Part shown: one piece after another, positions 19,357 through 28,899 of the stretch
How positions within the stretch are numbered: position 1 is the stretch's first letter
Layout of the letters: each line of letters starts with the position of its first letter
Assembly (NCBI GenBank): GCA_028690665.1
Contig: JAQVAV010000018.1
Coordinates: 1 to 64,000 of the forward strand
Direction of reading: 5' to 3'
DNA length: 64,000 bases
Origin: Paludibacter sp.
Lineage (GTDB): Bacteria > Bacteroidota > Bacteroidia > Bacteroidales > Paludibacteraceae
Notes under the pieces: generated by a model
Seen by the model: only the letters and a program-made list of their open reading frames with translations
Told to the model about the DNA's origin: nothing
Database searches by the model: none
Translations under genes and position numbers: made by a program

Positions 19357-20238
19357 TTATTTCAGACTCGTAATCTTTGAAGATTTAAATTCACGCTGAG
19401 CCAAATCATATTTTGTCAATATAAATTGATTTTTATCAAGATATTTCTCAATAAATGGCAAATCGGGAGTATAATAAAAGCTTCCACCCGGCTTTAATGA
19501 CCGTAAAATATTCATATATGCTCTGGCATATTCAATGTAATTACCGTCTTCACGCAAATTATGATGCACAAAATGGTTCGTGAAACCCAAATGACTTATT
19601 ATAGTACCCCATTTTTTAATCCCATAATTATATTCTAACCAGTCTGCTGTAATCAAATTTGCTGTAGTAAAAGAGAATCGATCAATCCCGTAAACTTCTT
19701 TACCACAACTCTGTATATATTCCGCCAAATTGCCATGCTGTCCACACCCGATATCCAAAACAGGTTCTATCAAACTATGTATATCAAACCGGAAAATTTC
19801 CAGTTGTAATTCAGGACTGTACTCCGAACAAGGAACAGCCTCTACTTTATTCGGCATTTCCCGATAAATCTTTTCAGCAAATGAATTCGTTTTTTTCAAC
19901 CAATCTTTCAGGTTCTTATAATGCCTTTTCGAAATATCTTCAACAGACTCCCGTTGGCCTATGACATCGGCTAATAAACAGGTATAAATCTTCTTTAAAT
20001 CTTCTTTTGATTGAGAATCAAAAGAGTAATACTGATTTATTCTACAGAACTCTTCAATCGCTTTCTCTGTAGTATAATCAATTAAAATTTTCTCAGCTGA
20101 AGCCGGCAAACTACCGGTTTTGGAAATCAAGTCGATTGTTTCATGAATAAATTGAAAATCATCTAGATTGTCACTAAAGATGTTTTTACCTTGATTAGCC
20201 GCAATTTGTTTATCTATATTTTTAAGAATTTTGTCCAT
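19357..20238 (-). CDS. SAM-dependent methyltransferase-fold protein
   Basis: This 293-residue protein has an alpha-helical N-terminal half (about 1-150). A class I methyltransferase domain follows, with the glycine-rich SAM motif LDIGCGQHGNL (about 162-172), an acidic motif-II-like GID, and LRSLKPGGSFYYTPD. The substrate cannot be predicted. The N-terminal helical part is not one I recognise. It is preceded by RhuM on the same strand and followed by the NlpC/P60 gene, forming a small accessory operon. Confidence 0.7.
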   Translation of the reverse strand: MDKILKNIDKQIAANQGKNIFSDNLDDFQFIHETIDLISKTGSLPASAEKILIDYTTEKAIEEFCRINQYYSFDSQSKEDLKKIYTCLLADVIGQRESVEDISKRHYKNLKDWLKKTNSFAEKIYREMPNKVEAVPCSEYSPELQLEIFRFDIHSLIEPVLDIGCGQHGNLAEYIQSCGKEVYGIDRFSFTTANLITADWLEYNYGIKKWGTIISHLGFTNHFVHHNLREDGNYIEYARAYMNILRSLKPGGSFYYTPDLPFIEKYLDKNQFILTKYDLAQREFKSSKITSLK

Positions 20239-20247
20239 TCTAAACTT

Positions 20248-20400
20248 TTATTGATTTATCTCCCGGTTTGTTTCAATTAAAAAATTCTCGGTTTGTTCTC
20301 TGAGTTTTTCATTAAGTTGTATTGAATCCGGATACAAATCTTTTCTGAGAGCCTTATATAGCTCTATTATTTTTGTTAACGGTTCTACAATTATTGGACT
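20248..20400 (-). other. In-frame open extension after the RhuM stop codon
   Basis: After the TAA of the RhuM gene (20401-20403) the same frame stays open for 50 codons to the next TAA (20248-20250), 9 bases before the methyltransferase start. The translation is charged and helical-looking (EPLTKIIELYKALRKDL, NEKLREQTENFLIETNRE). It has no ATG or GTG. It may be the remnant of a longer RhuM C-terminus, a degraded gene, or a peptide started from a rare codon. Confidence 0.4.
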
Positions 20401-21558
20401 TTATTTTTTATTTTCTTTATCCTTTTTATCTTTGGGATTAAAGTCTAATGTTTTTTTAATGTTTTTATCAAACTTTGATAAATCATTATTTAATACGTTT
20501 TTAATGCTTATACTAATCGAACGTGTTTGGGGCAATTTACCTGTTGTATTTATTTCGTCAACAACTTTATCAAAATCAGACACATATTCTCTGTCTTGTA
20601 TAATTCTGTATTTTTCAAATTCCCTTTCTGATATTTTTTTTGCAATGTCGTGTGACATTTTTCCTGGATCTTTTAATAATTCATATCCATTAAATTCAAG
20701 GAATTTATCAAGTTTATCAACCCAATCAACCATTTTCATTGCGACATTTCGCTTAGCTTGTAACTCAGCATAGTCGAGATACATATTTACAATTCTATTC
20801 AAATCAGAAATTTCTTCCTGTGACAAATAATTTTTAGCGACAGAAACATCTGATCTTAATATTTTACCTCCCTGTTTAGCGTTCTTCCAAGTTGTCAAAC
20901 CCATATTTGGTTTTAATGAATTAGCCCTTTTGACAATTATACCAGCTGCTGTATCATTAGAAATGGCAAAATGTAGTTTATTTTGAACTGTTGCATAAAA
21001 TTTTTGAGTTATTGGAGATTTAACATCATAATCTATACTTGCTTGAGCATATAAATCTGTAATTTTCTGGTAAAATCGTCTTTCTGAAGCACGTATTTCT
21101 CGTATTCTTTCAAGTAATTCGTTAAAATAATCTTTACCAAAAGACTGTTTACCCTGCTTTAATCTTTCATCATCTAATACAAATCCTTTAATAAGGTATT
21201 CTTTAATTACACTTGTAGCCCATATTCTAAATTCCGTTGCTTTTGGAGAACTTATTCTATACCCCACTGATATTATTGCATCAAGATTATAAAATTCTAT
21301 ATTTCTATTTACATTTCTACCTCCTTCTTTTTGAACTGTCAAGATTTCTTTGACAGTTGTCTCTTTATTTAGTTCATGTTCTGCAAATATATTTATTAAA
21401 TGATAACTGATATTTTGTTTCGTTGTTTCAAATATATCAGCCATCGAAGTTTGTGTAGCCCATATTGTCTCATCACCAAGAATTACCTGAATTTTTACAT
21501 TCCCATCATGTCCTCGATAAAATAAAAATTGTGATTTTTTTTCTAACTCATTATCCAT
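20401..21558 (-). CDS. RhuM-family protein
   Basis: This 385-residue protein has the RhuM pattern. The N-terminal part (about 20-110) includes IWATQTSMADIFETTKQNIS, the KEGGRNVNRNIEFYNLDAII strand and GYRISSPKATEFRIWA. A helical region follows (RIREIRASERRFYQKITDLY, then YATVQNKLHFAISNDTAAGI). RhuM proteins are found on mobile and pathogenicity islands and have no settled biochemical role. The Lys-rich C-terminus ends at a TAA followed by 50 further open codons in frame. Upstream is an IS1595 remnant, which supports an island origin. Confidence 0.85.
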   Translation of the reverse strand: MDNELEKKSQFLFYRGHDGNVKIQVILGDETIWATQTSMADIFETTKQNISYHLINIFAEHELNKETTVKEILTVQKEGGRNVNRNIEFYNLDAIISVGYRISSPKATEFRIWATSVIKEYLIKGFVLDDERLKQGKQSFGKDYFNELLERIREIRASERRFYQKITDLYAQASIDYDVKSPITQKFYATVQNKLHFAISNDTAAGIIVKRANSLKPNMGLTTWKNAKQGGKILRSDVSVAKNYLSQEEISDLNRIVNMYLDYAELQAKRNVAMKMVDWVDKLDKFLEFNGYELLKDPGKMSHDIAKKISEREFEKYRIIQDREYVSDFDKVVDEINTTGKLPQTRSISISIKNVLNNDLSKFDKNIKKTLDFNPKDKKDKENKK

Positions 21559-21589
21559 AAATTAAGTCTTTATACGTTAAGTAATTTTA

Positions 21590-22108
21590 TATCCATTTTC
21601 TTTCAATTATTCTAGAAAACGGGATTTCAGCTTTAAAACTTCTACCTTGTGAATTTTCTACTTTTTTACTGTCATGTTTATTTTTCACCTACAGAAATTT
21701 CATCAATTCAACTTCATTATTCAATTTTGTATCATCTGAAATACCAAAACAATTACGTATCCGCTGTAACATAAACCAAGCTGTCTTTTGAGTTATATCA
21801 AGATCTCTGGAAAGTTGAAGTGATGAAATCCCGTTTTTATGCGAACTTAAAATATATATAGCTAAGAACCATTTTCTTAGTTCAACTTTTGTATTATCAA
21901 AAAGTGTATTTGTCCTAACATTAAAATACTTACCAGTATTTTTACAACGGTATTTGTTTCCTTTACATTTATACACCTTTGAAGAAGGATCAAAAGGAGA
22001 AACGACATGGTTATTCCACCGAATTTCTTCTAAATGGTTTATACAAGTTTGTTCATCTGGAAATGCTTTTAATAAATCAATAATCGAACTAAAATTTGTA
22101 TCTATCAT
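21590..22108 (-). mobile_element. Broken IS1595-family transposase
   Basis: An intact 139-codon frame covers the N-terminal zinc-ribbon region (EIRWNNHVVSPFDPSSKVYK, RCKNTGKYFNVRTNTLFDNT) and the helical part typical of IS1595 (ISXO2-like) transposases. At NNEVE, just before the expected VDE catalytic start, the frame shifts. The other frames still show DEISVGEK and SKKVENSQGRSFKAEIPFSR, then decay near the RhuM start. The DDE domain is therefore lost. Confidence 0.75.
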
Positions 22109-22145
22109 ATCTTTGTTTTCTTAATACTCTACAAAAGTAAAGTAT

Positions 22146-22487
22146 TTATTTACACAAACACGAATTACGTAGTGTAAAATTATACATATTTGCCATAAAT
22201 TTAATATCAACATGTAAGAACGGATCGTCATACATGCAAATCAATAATCGAGGCTCTCCAACATGTTCACCAGTAAAAGCACTTAAAAGGTGACCTAATC
22301 CGGAAGCAAAATCTATCATTTTTTGTTTACTATCGGATAATTTTATTTCTGTTACCAGTACTAAATCAAGATCGGAATATTTATCCATATCATTTGTTAT
22401 CCATGAACCTCCGGCAGCTAGGCCCAATACATTCGGATCTGATTTTATCTTTCCGACAATACTATTGGCAAATTCTTTTTGTATCAT
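22146..22487 (-). pseudogene. Nucleotidyltransferase-domain protein, truncated
   Basis: About 113 residues remain of a pol-beta-type nucleotidyltransferase, with the catalytic motif LAAGGSWITNDMDKYSDLDL and a later strand HVDIKFM supplying the third acid. The sequence then runs into unrelated residues and stops where the IS1595 flank begins. Full-length relatives have a further helical domain. The likely start is ATG 22487 (MIQKEFANSI). The 10-base direct repeat ACACAAACAC occurs at 22153-22162 and 22518-22527, on either side. Confidence 0.6.
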
Positions 22488-22541
22488 ATTCAGAGCAATC
22501 TGTGTTAACAAATATACACACAAACACACTTAAAAGAATGC

Positions 22542-22574
22542 AATAAAAAAAAGAAAGATGATTTCAAAATCATC
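22542..22574 (-). terminator. Possible terminator of the cation-efflux gene
   Basis: The palindrome GATGATTTCAAAATCATC (22557-22574) is followed on the minus strand by a T-rich tract. It lies about 230 bases after the end of the CDF gene. The stretch 22575-22802 shows no convincing gene. Confidence 0.4.
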
Positions 22575-22802
22575 CCGAAAAAGACAGCTTTACTGTAGTG
22601 AAGTCGTTTTGAATTTTTGTAAGAAGCCTTTTTACCAATAATATTTTAGAAAGAATAAAGCTCCTGATAAATCCGGAACTTTAAATTAACATATATATTC
22701 CTTACAAAATTCGGTATATTCTGTCTGAAAAGAAATATGATAAATGTAGTGAGTAAAGAAGAATTGCGGGTAATGAAGAACCCCTGATTTTTTATGAGAA
22801 TA

Positions 22803-23444
22803 TCAATGGCAGCCACAGGAACAGCTACAGTCATTTTTGCTACGGGCTTTTTCAAAAGCTTCTTTTCCTTCGCTTATCGAAAACCATATTAAGCCGGCAG
22901 ACCCTAGCACATCAGCATATTCAAATCCGGTGAGTTCATAAATCAGACTGGAGGCTAAAAGCACTATTGACATGTAAATACAAACTTTGGTACAATTGCT
23001 GTCGGCAATGATCGGTTCGGACTGTAACTGGCGTCCGACACGACGTTTAGCGTTCAGCAACCAAAACATTACCAAAATAGATGCAACAGATACCACAACG
23101 CCCCAGACCGTGGTTTCAGGAGTCCGGTGCTCTGCCAAACTCATAATTATTCCAACTGTCAGGCCCAATGCAAGCACATAGAACGCAGATCCTGTAACCT
23201 TCAAAGCAGCAATTTCAAACCGACTTTTTGAACTTTCTGGTTCCCGCTGTATACGTATAACCATCACTGCAATACCAATTCCTGAAACAACTTCAATAAA
23301 ACTGTCAAGACCAAATCCGAATAACGTGAGTGCTTCGTCTTCAAGACCAAAAATCACAGAAATCACCCCTTCTGCAATGTTATAAAATATAGTGAAGAGG
23401 CTTAACAGCCAGGCTTGTTTATATAATTTTTTCTCGTTATTCAT
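22803..23444 (-). CDS. Cation-efflux (CDF-like) membrane transporter
   Basis: This 213-residue protein has about five to six membrane segments and the cation-efflux pattern SLFTIFYNIAEGVISVIFGL with FGFGLDSFIEVVSGIGIAVM, where the HxxxD-type site reads as a Ser/Asp-containing helix. It is shorter than typical CDF proteins and lacks the cytoplasmic C-terminal domain. It ends instead in a Cys-rich tail, CSCSCGCH, likely to bind metal. The start at 23444 (MNNEKK) is preferred over 23483. It probably exports a divalent or soft metal ion. The metal is not predictable. Confidence 0.72.
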   Translation of the reverse strand: MNNEKKLYKQAWLLSLFTIFYNIAEGVISVIFGLEDEALTLFGFGLDSFIEVVSGIGIAVMVIRIQREPESSKSRFEIAALKVTGSAFYVLALGLTVGIIMSLAEHRTPETTVWGVVVSVASILVMFWLLNAKRRVGRQLQSEPIIADSNCTKVCIYMSIVLLASSLIYELTGFEYADVLGSAGLIWFSISEGKEAFEKARSKNDCSCSCGCH

Positions 23445-23562
23445 AATGTATTCCGTTTTAAATCTCAAAAATAAGACTTTCAATAATCTGTGGATATAAC
23501 CATTTTCAGGTATTTTTAGTTTTACAGACTTTGTTTACAAGGTAATTTTATTGGAAGATAAT

Positions 23563-23597
23563 CACAAAAAAGGCTGCCTTTGAAAGTAGGCAGCCTT
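23563..23597 (-). terminator. Rho-independent terminator of the pectate lyase gene
   Basis: AAGGCTGCCT (23570-23579) and AGGCAGCCTT (23588-23597) form a perfect 10-bp stem with an 8-base loop. On the minus strand the stem is followed by a T-run. It lies 26 bases after the PL1 stop codon. Confidence 0.85.
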
Positions 23598-23622
23598 CCT
23601 ATTCTATAATTTTGAAATTCTA

Positions 23623-25890
23623 TTATTTTTTGAAAATAATCTGATTACTTACACCCTGATTTGTATTTACCCGAACAAGATAAGAACCGGAATGTAAACT
23701 GGAAAGATCAACGATATTATTGCTTCCAATACTTTGTTTCAGCAACATACCGGATAAACTATACACCTCGACTTTTTGGAGTGTGGCATCACCTCGAATC
23801 TGTAATTTGTCTGAAACCGGATTTGGGAAAAGAGAAATTTCAGTGGTTTCAGGAGTGCTCACTTCGGTTGTATTATAAGCAATACTCATATAATAAAGAT
23901 TTGCGCTGTCTCCTTTTTTCACCTGATGCGAACCAGCGGTAAGCTCTGTCGTAATTACACCGGAAGCTGCGTTATAAGCTACATCATCAATATATATTTT
24001 TCCACTGAATGAATCATTAAACACTAATGTATAGATTCCGGATTCTGTTGTTGTAAATGAGATGCTGGTTGAAGATTCAATTTTCAGGCATTGTGTCAGG
24101 GTCAAATCATTGTATATGACAGTACCTTTGCTTGTCGAAAGATTTCCGGATATATTATAGAAAGAACTTTCGGTACCTGAAACAGTAAAATTCTGAACCA
24201 TATCTCCCGAAGAGCTACCGCCACCGGTATTTCCCCCCGTATTGCCGCCTCCGGTTGCAACGGAATCTCCCTGAATAGAAACCAGCGATGTTTTATATGC
24301 TGTGAGCGCCGATTTTAATCCGGCGTTAACCGCATAAGCTGCATCATCTACACTATTATCAAATGTCCAGGTAAAATCTCCTCCGGAAACCCGTCCGGCA
24401 TATTGCATTACGTTCGTTTTGGCATCTTCCGGACTGTCTGGAGTATAACTGTACATCACTGAATTATCGACATCAAAATTATTATATGTATTACTTCCAT
24501 AAGCAGATTTCACGGTAGAAGGAACGGTTTCGCTTCTCGTAGAAACGACATAGGCATCAAAATCTGTAGTCGAGTTCGGATAATTGGAATCTCCATAGGG
24601 CACAAAACGGCGTTGATCAGTCATATAATTATTAAAAGCCTTAATTGTACCTCCATCTTCACTCGAAAAAGTTGGCATATTTTTATAATCATTGGCCTGC
24701 TTCGATTCATCATATACATCCGATCCCTGCATCGAAGTCAGCATCGGATATTTACAATGACGGAAATAATTAGCCTCAACAAAAACTGATGATTCCTCAG
24801 TAGAGCCAACTCCATATTTAGAATTACCATCATAATAATTATTGTAGACATGCGCCGAATAAAACCGGACACGCGGGTGGCGTGAGTCGGAATGATCGTA
24901 CCAGTTATGATGATAGGTAATGTATAAACCGGAAGTAGTTCCTTCACTTAATCCCAAAAGATTGCACTTGCCGGAATCCCAGAAATGATTGTATGAAAAA
25001 GTTACATAAGTTGATTTTTTACAATCAAGAGCTCCATCCCCTTTAGCCTGATCCGCATCACTACCGGCATCTCCGTAAAACATATCGCAATTATGCAGCC
25101 AGATGTAGTCATTTCCCTGCTGCAATCCGACATTGTCGCCTTCGTCGCTGTTGCAGTTCATAAAACCTATATTACGGACTTCCACATTTGAGGCATTTTT
25201 GATTCGTACGCCCCAGCCATCAGCAACAGCATCGTCACCCACACCTTCAAAAGTGATGTATGAGGATGTGTTGTTATCATTCTCAATCACGATATCGCCT
25301 CCCAACATATAATTCATATCTGAAATTTGTCCGATTAGCCGAACAATTAATGGCCGGATGTCTTTCCCTTTTTTGAATCCGTCAAGAATGGTTTGAATTC
25401 CGACACAAGGATTCGAGTTAGCACCTGTGACATTTAAAGAAACCGCATTTTTTGTATTTTCCGTAATGTAAAGTATAACGGCGTTGTCTTTCGGGGTTCC
25501 ATCTGCTTTATAAGCTCCCGGAACGCGATTGTTTGAAAACGCAAAACCGGTTCGATCCTGTGCCAGAATAGTTAATCCAGAAGTTTCAGAGGCTGTTCCT
25601 TCTACACCTGAGATTACCGGAACAACTTTGACCGTATATTGCCCGGCTTTGAGTCCCATAATATCAGCCCTGAAATATGTTCCATAGTTACGGACTAGCT
25701 GGTTATCAATTTTTTGATCTGTGATACCTTCGCCTGAATAATATACGTTATAACTTTCAACACCATCCAAGGGTTGCCATTTTACAAAAGCAGTTTCGAG
25801 CCATCCGGCAGACTCAGTGATTGTAACGGATTGAGATGAAGCCCCAAAGGCCATCAGCAGAATACTAAAGATAAGTAAAGTTTTTTTCAT
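23623..25890 (-). CDS. Secreted pectate lyase (PL1) with carbohydrate-binding-like domain and T9SS tail
   Basis: This 755-residue enzyme cleaves polygalacturonate by beta-elimination. It has a signal peptide (about 1-20), a fibronectin-III-like domain (about 25-110) and a PL1 beta-helix (about 115-520). The conserved segments are NVEVRNIGFMNC, GDGALDCKKSTYVTFSYNHF and WYDHSDSRHPRVRF, with the catalytic Arg in the last. A GGGNTGGNTGGG linker (about 548-563) precedes a beta-sandwich of unknown type. The T9SS tail begins ISLFPNPVSDKLQI. The protein is probably anchored to or released from the cell surface. A TAAATTTG -7 box lies upstream and a strong terminator downstream, so it looks monocistronic. 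Confidence 0.93.
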   Translation of the reverse strand: MKKTLLIFSILLMAFGASSQSVTITESAGWLETAFVKWQPLDGVESYNVYYSGEGITDQKIDNQLVRNYGTYFRADIMGLKAGQYTVKVVPVISGVEGTASETSGLTILAQDRTGFAFSNNRVPGAYKADGTPKDNAVILYITENTKNAVSLNVTGANSNPCVGIQTILDGFKKGKDIRPLIVRLIGQISDMNYMLGGDIVIENDNNTSSYITFEGVGDDAVADGWGVRIKNASNVEVRNIGFMNCNSDEGDNVGLQQGNDYIWLHNCDMFYGDAGSDADQAKGDGALDCKKSTYVTFSYNHFWDSGKCNLLGLSEGTTSGLYITYHHNWYDHSDSRHPRVRFYSAHVYNNYYDGNSKYGVGSTEESSVFVEANYFRHCKYPMLTSMQGSDVYDESKQANDYKNMPTFSSEDGGTIKAFNNYMTDQRRFVPYGDSNYPNSTTDFDAYVVSTRSETVPSTVKSAYGSNTYNNFDVDNSVMYSYTPDSPEDAKTNVMQYAGRVSGGDFTWTFDNSVDDAAYAVNAGLKSALTAYKTSLVSIQGDSVATGGGNTGGNTGGGSSSGDMVQNFTVSGTESSFYNISGNLSTSKGTVIYNDLTLTQCLKIESSTSISFTTTESGIYTLVFNDSFSGKIYIDDVAYNAASGVITTELTAGSHQVKKGDSANLYYMSIAYNTTEVSTPETTEISLFPNPVSDKLQIRGDATLQKVEVYSLSGMLLKQSIGSNNIVDLSSLHSGSYLVRVNTNQGVSNQIIFKK

Positions 25891-25942
25891 TTTTTACATG
25901 CAAAAGATTATTTGTTAATTAGATAACATTGGTTGTCTGTTG

Positions 25943-25950
25943 CAAATTTA
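25943..25950 (-). promoter_or_regulatory. -7 promoter box of the pectate lyase gene
   Basis: On the minus strand this reads TAAATTTG, matching TAnnTTTG, 53 bases before the start codon. No clear -33 element is seen. Confidence 0.45.
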
Positions 25951-26123
25951 CAGGTATCTATTTCCAACGACGTGTATTTTTTGGTTTTAATTGTAGATGT
26001 TTTGGTGGATTAAAGTATCATCTAAATAATAAAATTGAATACTACTATATAATTTTTATAAAACAGCAAATTAACTATTAGAAATTGTATATATTTACAT
26101 CCCAAAAACTTAAAATACTCATC

Positions 26124-26441
26124 ATGAAAATTTGCCCTAATTGTCACGAAGAAGTTGAAGATAATTTTGATCTTTGCTGGAATTGTAATTACAGCTTCTC
26201 TGAAAAACAAGTTATTGAAATCAGTGAAATCATCGTAGATGACAATCAAAGAGAAATTTATTGTCTCCGATGTCATAGTGTGAAAATGAAATACGCTGGT
26301 AACTACAGATTCCATGAAGGTACCAATTTTGGAGTATTAGGAAATTGGCTGGAACTATTTAACAATAAAGAGAGTTTTGATTTATACGTATGCCCGGAAT
26401 GTAAAAAAGTGGAATTATTTCTTCCGGAAGTTGAAGCATAA
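26124..26441 (+). CDS. Zinc-ribbon protein of unknown function
   Basis: This 105-residue protein opens with a zinc ribbon (CPNCHEEV and CWNCNYSF). A second pair of Cys motifs, CLRCHSVKM and CPECKKVEL, suggests another metal site around a small beta domain. The start at 26124 puts the first CxxC at residue 4. An upstream in-frame start at 26085 is less likely. It ends exactly where the convergent protease gene ends, with no gap. It may be a small nucleic-acid or protein-binding factor. Confidence 0.65.
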   Translation: MKICPNCHEEVEDNFDLCWNCNYSFSEKQVIEISEIIVDDNQREIYCLRCHSVKMKYAGNYRFHEGTNFGVLGNWLELFNNKESFDLYVCPECKKVELFLPEVEA

Positions 26442-27650
26442 TTAAATTTTGGCTTTCATGTCCAGTTGTACAGGAATCTGTACTCCTTCACGCTGGACGG
26501 TTATATGTAATGGTCGTCGGGAAGCTCTCTCAAAATAACCTCTGACTTCCTGCAAACTCATCATAAAAACTTTTTCGTAATTAATTTCATTCAGAACATC
26601 CCCGATTTTAATTCCCGCACGTTCGGCAGGAGAATTCTCCCACACATTAACAACCTCTATCTGAGGCAATAAAGACACTGCCTGGGCGACCTCAAGTCCC
26701 GCGATGTTATAACGACACGGAGTGTTAAATTTTGAATTGGGCTTAAAATAAAATTTTTTATCGAAAGTATTTATAATCAAATTAAAACGACTCAACAACT
26801 GGCTGCCAATCGTTCCATCCCTATCTGAGTTTCTGACAATTTCCGCTATCGTAGATGAGTCTGGAAAAACAACAACCGGATTTTTAACACAGAAATTAGC
26901 AATACATATCTGAGGCACTCTGGCAAATACACCTTTCACTTCTCCGCTTAATCCTTCTCCGATTCTTCCTCTTATAGATTTTTCGGGAATATTGATTGCC
27001 TTATTCGTTAGTGTCTGAAACCACGCACTAAGTTCAGCTCCGGTATCAATCAGCATTTTGATCGTCCGAAATCGCTCATCTGTTTCCATAACCGACAGAT
27101 GTATGTACATTTTTTGATTTTCAATATACATGGGCATTATTCCGTAACCACGCGGTACTTTAAAATTGTCAGGCTTATAGAAACGTATTTTACGGGTATT
27201 ATAGTCAATATTTACAATAAAATCCTGAAAAAAATCAGCTCCGAGTAATCCGTTTATTTTGGTTCCGGTTTGTCTTGACAAATTGAAAATATCATTCTCC
27301 AAAACAAAAACTGTTTTGTTTTCAAGTTTCAATTTTTTATTGATATGCAAAGTATTTACAGGGCTGAGATATGCTTTGAGATCAAGCGCCCCTCCTAACC
27401 CACGGATGTTGCGTTCTGTAGTGTATTGCAAGGCAATGCTATCTCCCTGCATAAGTTCTGTTATTATTGTATGACTCACTCCGGAATCGAGGATAAAACG
27501 TAATGGTCCGGAATTATTAATACGGATTGTCACTACTACATAACTTCCCACTATATCGAAAGGTAATGTCGCTACCGGACGTGACCCCGCCCAAACAACC
27601 GGAATCAGATTTAGGAATATAAAGGTTATAAATATACGGGGTATTTGCAT
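26442..27650 (-). CDS. Retropepsin-like aspartyl protease with PDZ domain
   Basis: This 402-residue exported protein has a signal peptide (MQIPRIFITFIF..VWAG) and two aspartyl-protease halves. The active-site motifs are FILDSGVSHTII (near residue 55) and MLIDTGAELSAWF (near 200). A PDZ domain follows (ENSPAERAGIKIGDVLNEIN, about 335-395). Bacteroidota have many such two-motif single-chain retropepsin-like proteins, thought to act in the periplasm or on secreted proteins. The substrate is unknown. The start at 27650 fits the signal peptide; a start at 27740 would bury it. Confidence 0.85.
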   Translation of the reverse strand: MQIPRIFITFIFLNLIPVVWAGSRPVATLPFDIVGSYVVVTIRINNSGPLRFILDSGVSHTIITELMQGDSIALQYTTERNIRGLGGALDLKAYLSPVNTLHINKKLKLENKTVFVLENDIFNLSRQTGTKINGLLGADFFQDFIVNIDYNTRKIRFYKPDNFKVPRGYGIMPMYIENQKMYIHLSVMETDERFRTIKMLIDTGAELSAWFQTLTNKAINIPEKSIRGRIGEGLSGEVKGVFARVPQICIANFCVKNPVVVFPDSSTIAEIVRNSDRDGTIGSQLLSRFNLIINTFDKKFYFKPNSKFNTPCRYNIAGLEVAQAVSLLPQIEVVNVWENSPAERAGIKIGDVLNEINYEKVFMMSLQEVRGYFERASRRPLHITVQREGVQIPVQLDMKAKI

Positions 27651-27758
27651 TATATATGACTCTTTATCAATATGCGAAGATAAGGTTTTAATTAAAAAAT
27701 CAACTTTTTTACAGAAAATATGTTGTGAATAAGCATGCAATTCATTAAAAAATACTAC

Positions 27759-27766
27759 TAACTTTG
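27759..27766 (+). promoter_or_regulatory. -7 promoter box for the ferritin/VIT1 gene
   Basis: TAACTTTG matches TAnnTTTG and lies 32 bases before the start codon. Confidence 0.5.
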
Positions 27767-27798
27767 CACTATGTAAATTTAACTATATTCAAATAGAT

Positions 27799-28662
27799 AT
27801 GGATCCGAAAATTCAAAAACGACTTATTAAAGTTCAGCGGACAGAATTAACCGAACATTTGATTTATACCCGCCTTGCAGCATCTTGTAAGGATAAAAAT
27901 AATGCCGATGTTTTACACAAAATCGGTCTGGAAGAAAAAGTGCACGCCCGTTTTTGGGAAAAACGTTCAGGAGTAACGGCTAAACCTGATATGTGGAGAG
28001 TCTTTCGAACTGTCTGGCTGGCTCGTTTGCTCGGTCTTACTTTCGTGCTGAAACTTATGGAAAAACGGGAAGGAACCGGGTCCAAAACTTATGACCATTT
28101 AGCGCAATACTTTCCGGAAGCTAAACAATTTGCAAAAGAAGAAACCGTTCATGAACAAAAATTACTGGGTTTACTTGACGAAGAAGGGCTACAGTATGTA
28201 GGTTCTGTTGTGCTGGGATTAAATGATGCTTTAGTTGAACTTACCGGAGCTTTAGCTGGTTTCACATTAGCGTTGAGTGATACTAAAGTAATCTCATTGG
28301 TAGGGCTTGTTACCGGAATTTCTGCTGCGTTATCGATGGCTGCCTCCGATTATTTATCGTCAAAAGCAGAGGGCGATGATAAAGCTAAAAAATCAGCTGT
28401 CTATACAGGAGTTGCCTATATTATAACTGTAATTATTCTTATTCTACCATATATGTTGCTTACAAACCAGTTTATCGCTTTAGCCATAACTTTGGTTGCA
28501 GCAGTTCTGATAATATTTGGATTCAACTTTTACATAGCCACAGCTAAAGACCTTAATTTCAAAGCCCGTTTTTGGGAAATGACAATTATCAGCCTTGGAG
28601 TTGCAGCGCTGTCATTTTTTGTTGGTTATGCGCTGAAAGCAATATTAGGTGTGGATATGTAA
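27799..28662 (+). CDS. Ferritin-like/VIT1 membrane metal transporter (MbfA-type)
   Basis: This 287-residue protein has an N-terminal ferritin-like helical domain (about 1-130) with E/H metal ligands in TELTEHLIYTRLA, LEEKVHARFWEKR and EETVHEQKL. A VIT1/CCC1 domain of about five membrane segments follows, with GSVVLGLNDALVELTGALAG and SMAASDYLSSKAEGD. Relatives export iron or manganese across the inner membrane, with the ferritin part sensing or delivering metal. It has its own -7 box and appears to be a single-gene unit. Confidence 0.88.
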   Translation: MDPKIQKRLIKVQRTELTEHLIYTRLAASCKDKNNADVLHKIGLEEKVHARFWEKRSGVTAKPDMWRVFRTVWLARLLGLTFVLKLMEKREGTGSKTYDHLAQYFPEAKQFAKEETVHEQKLLGLLDEEGLQYVGSVVLGLNDALVELTGALAGFTLALSDTKVISLVGLVTGISAALSMAASDYLSSKAEGDDKAKKSAVYTGVAYIITVIILILPYMLLTNQFIALAITLVAAVLIIFGFNFYIATAKDLNFKARFWEMTIISLGVAALSFFVGYALKAILGVDM

Positions 28663-28899
28663 AAAAAACGATTAGACACCTTCATCCCAATTAAAATATT
28701 GAAAATTAGATTCATGCTCGGTTGTGATGAATTTTTTTCATCTTATTAGTTAAAAAATACAGAAACGAAAAATCCCACAATTTATCGTGACAGAGCAGTT
28801 ATTTGATTTTTGTAACTTTTGGTTTGGAGTATATATTCCGGTCAAAGGAGATGGATTACTGTTGACTATTGCACCAAAAAATCAATAAACTGTCAGAGT

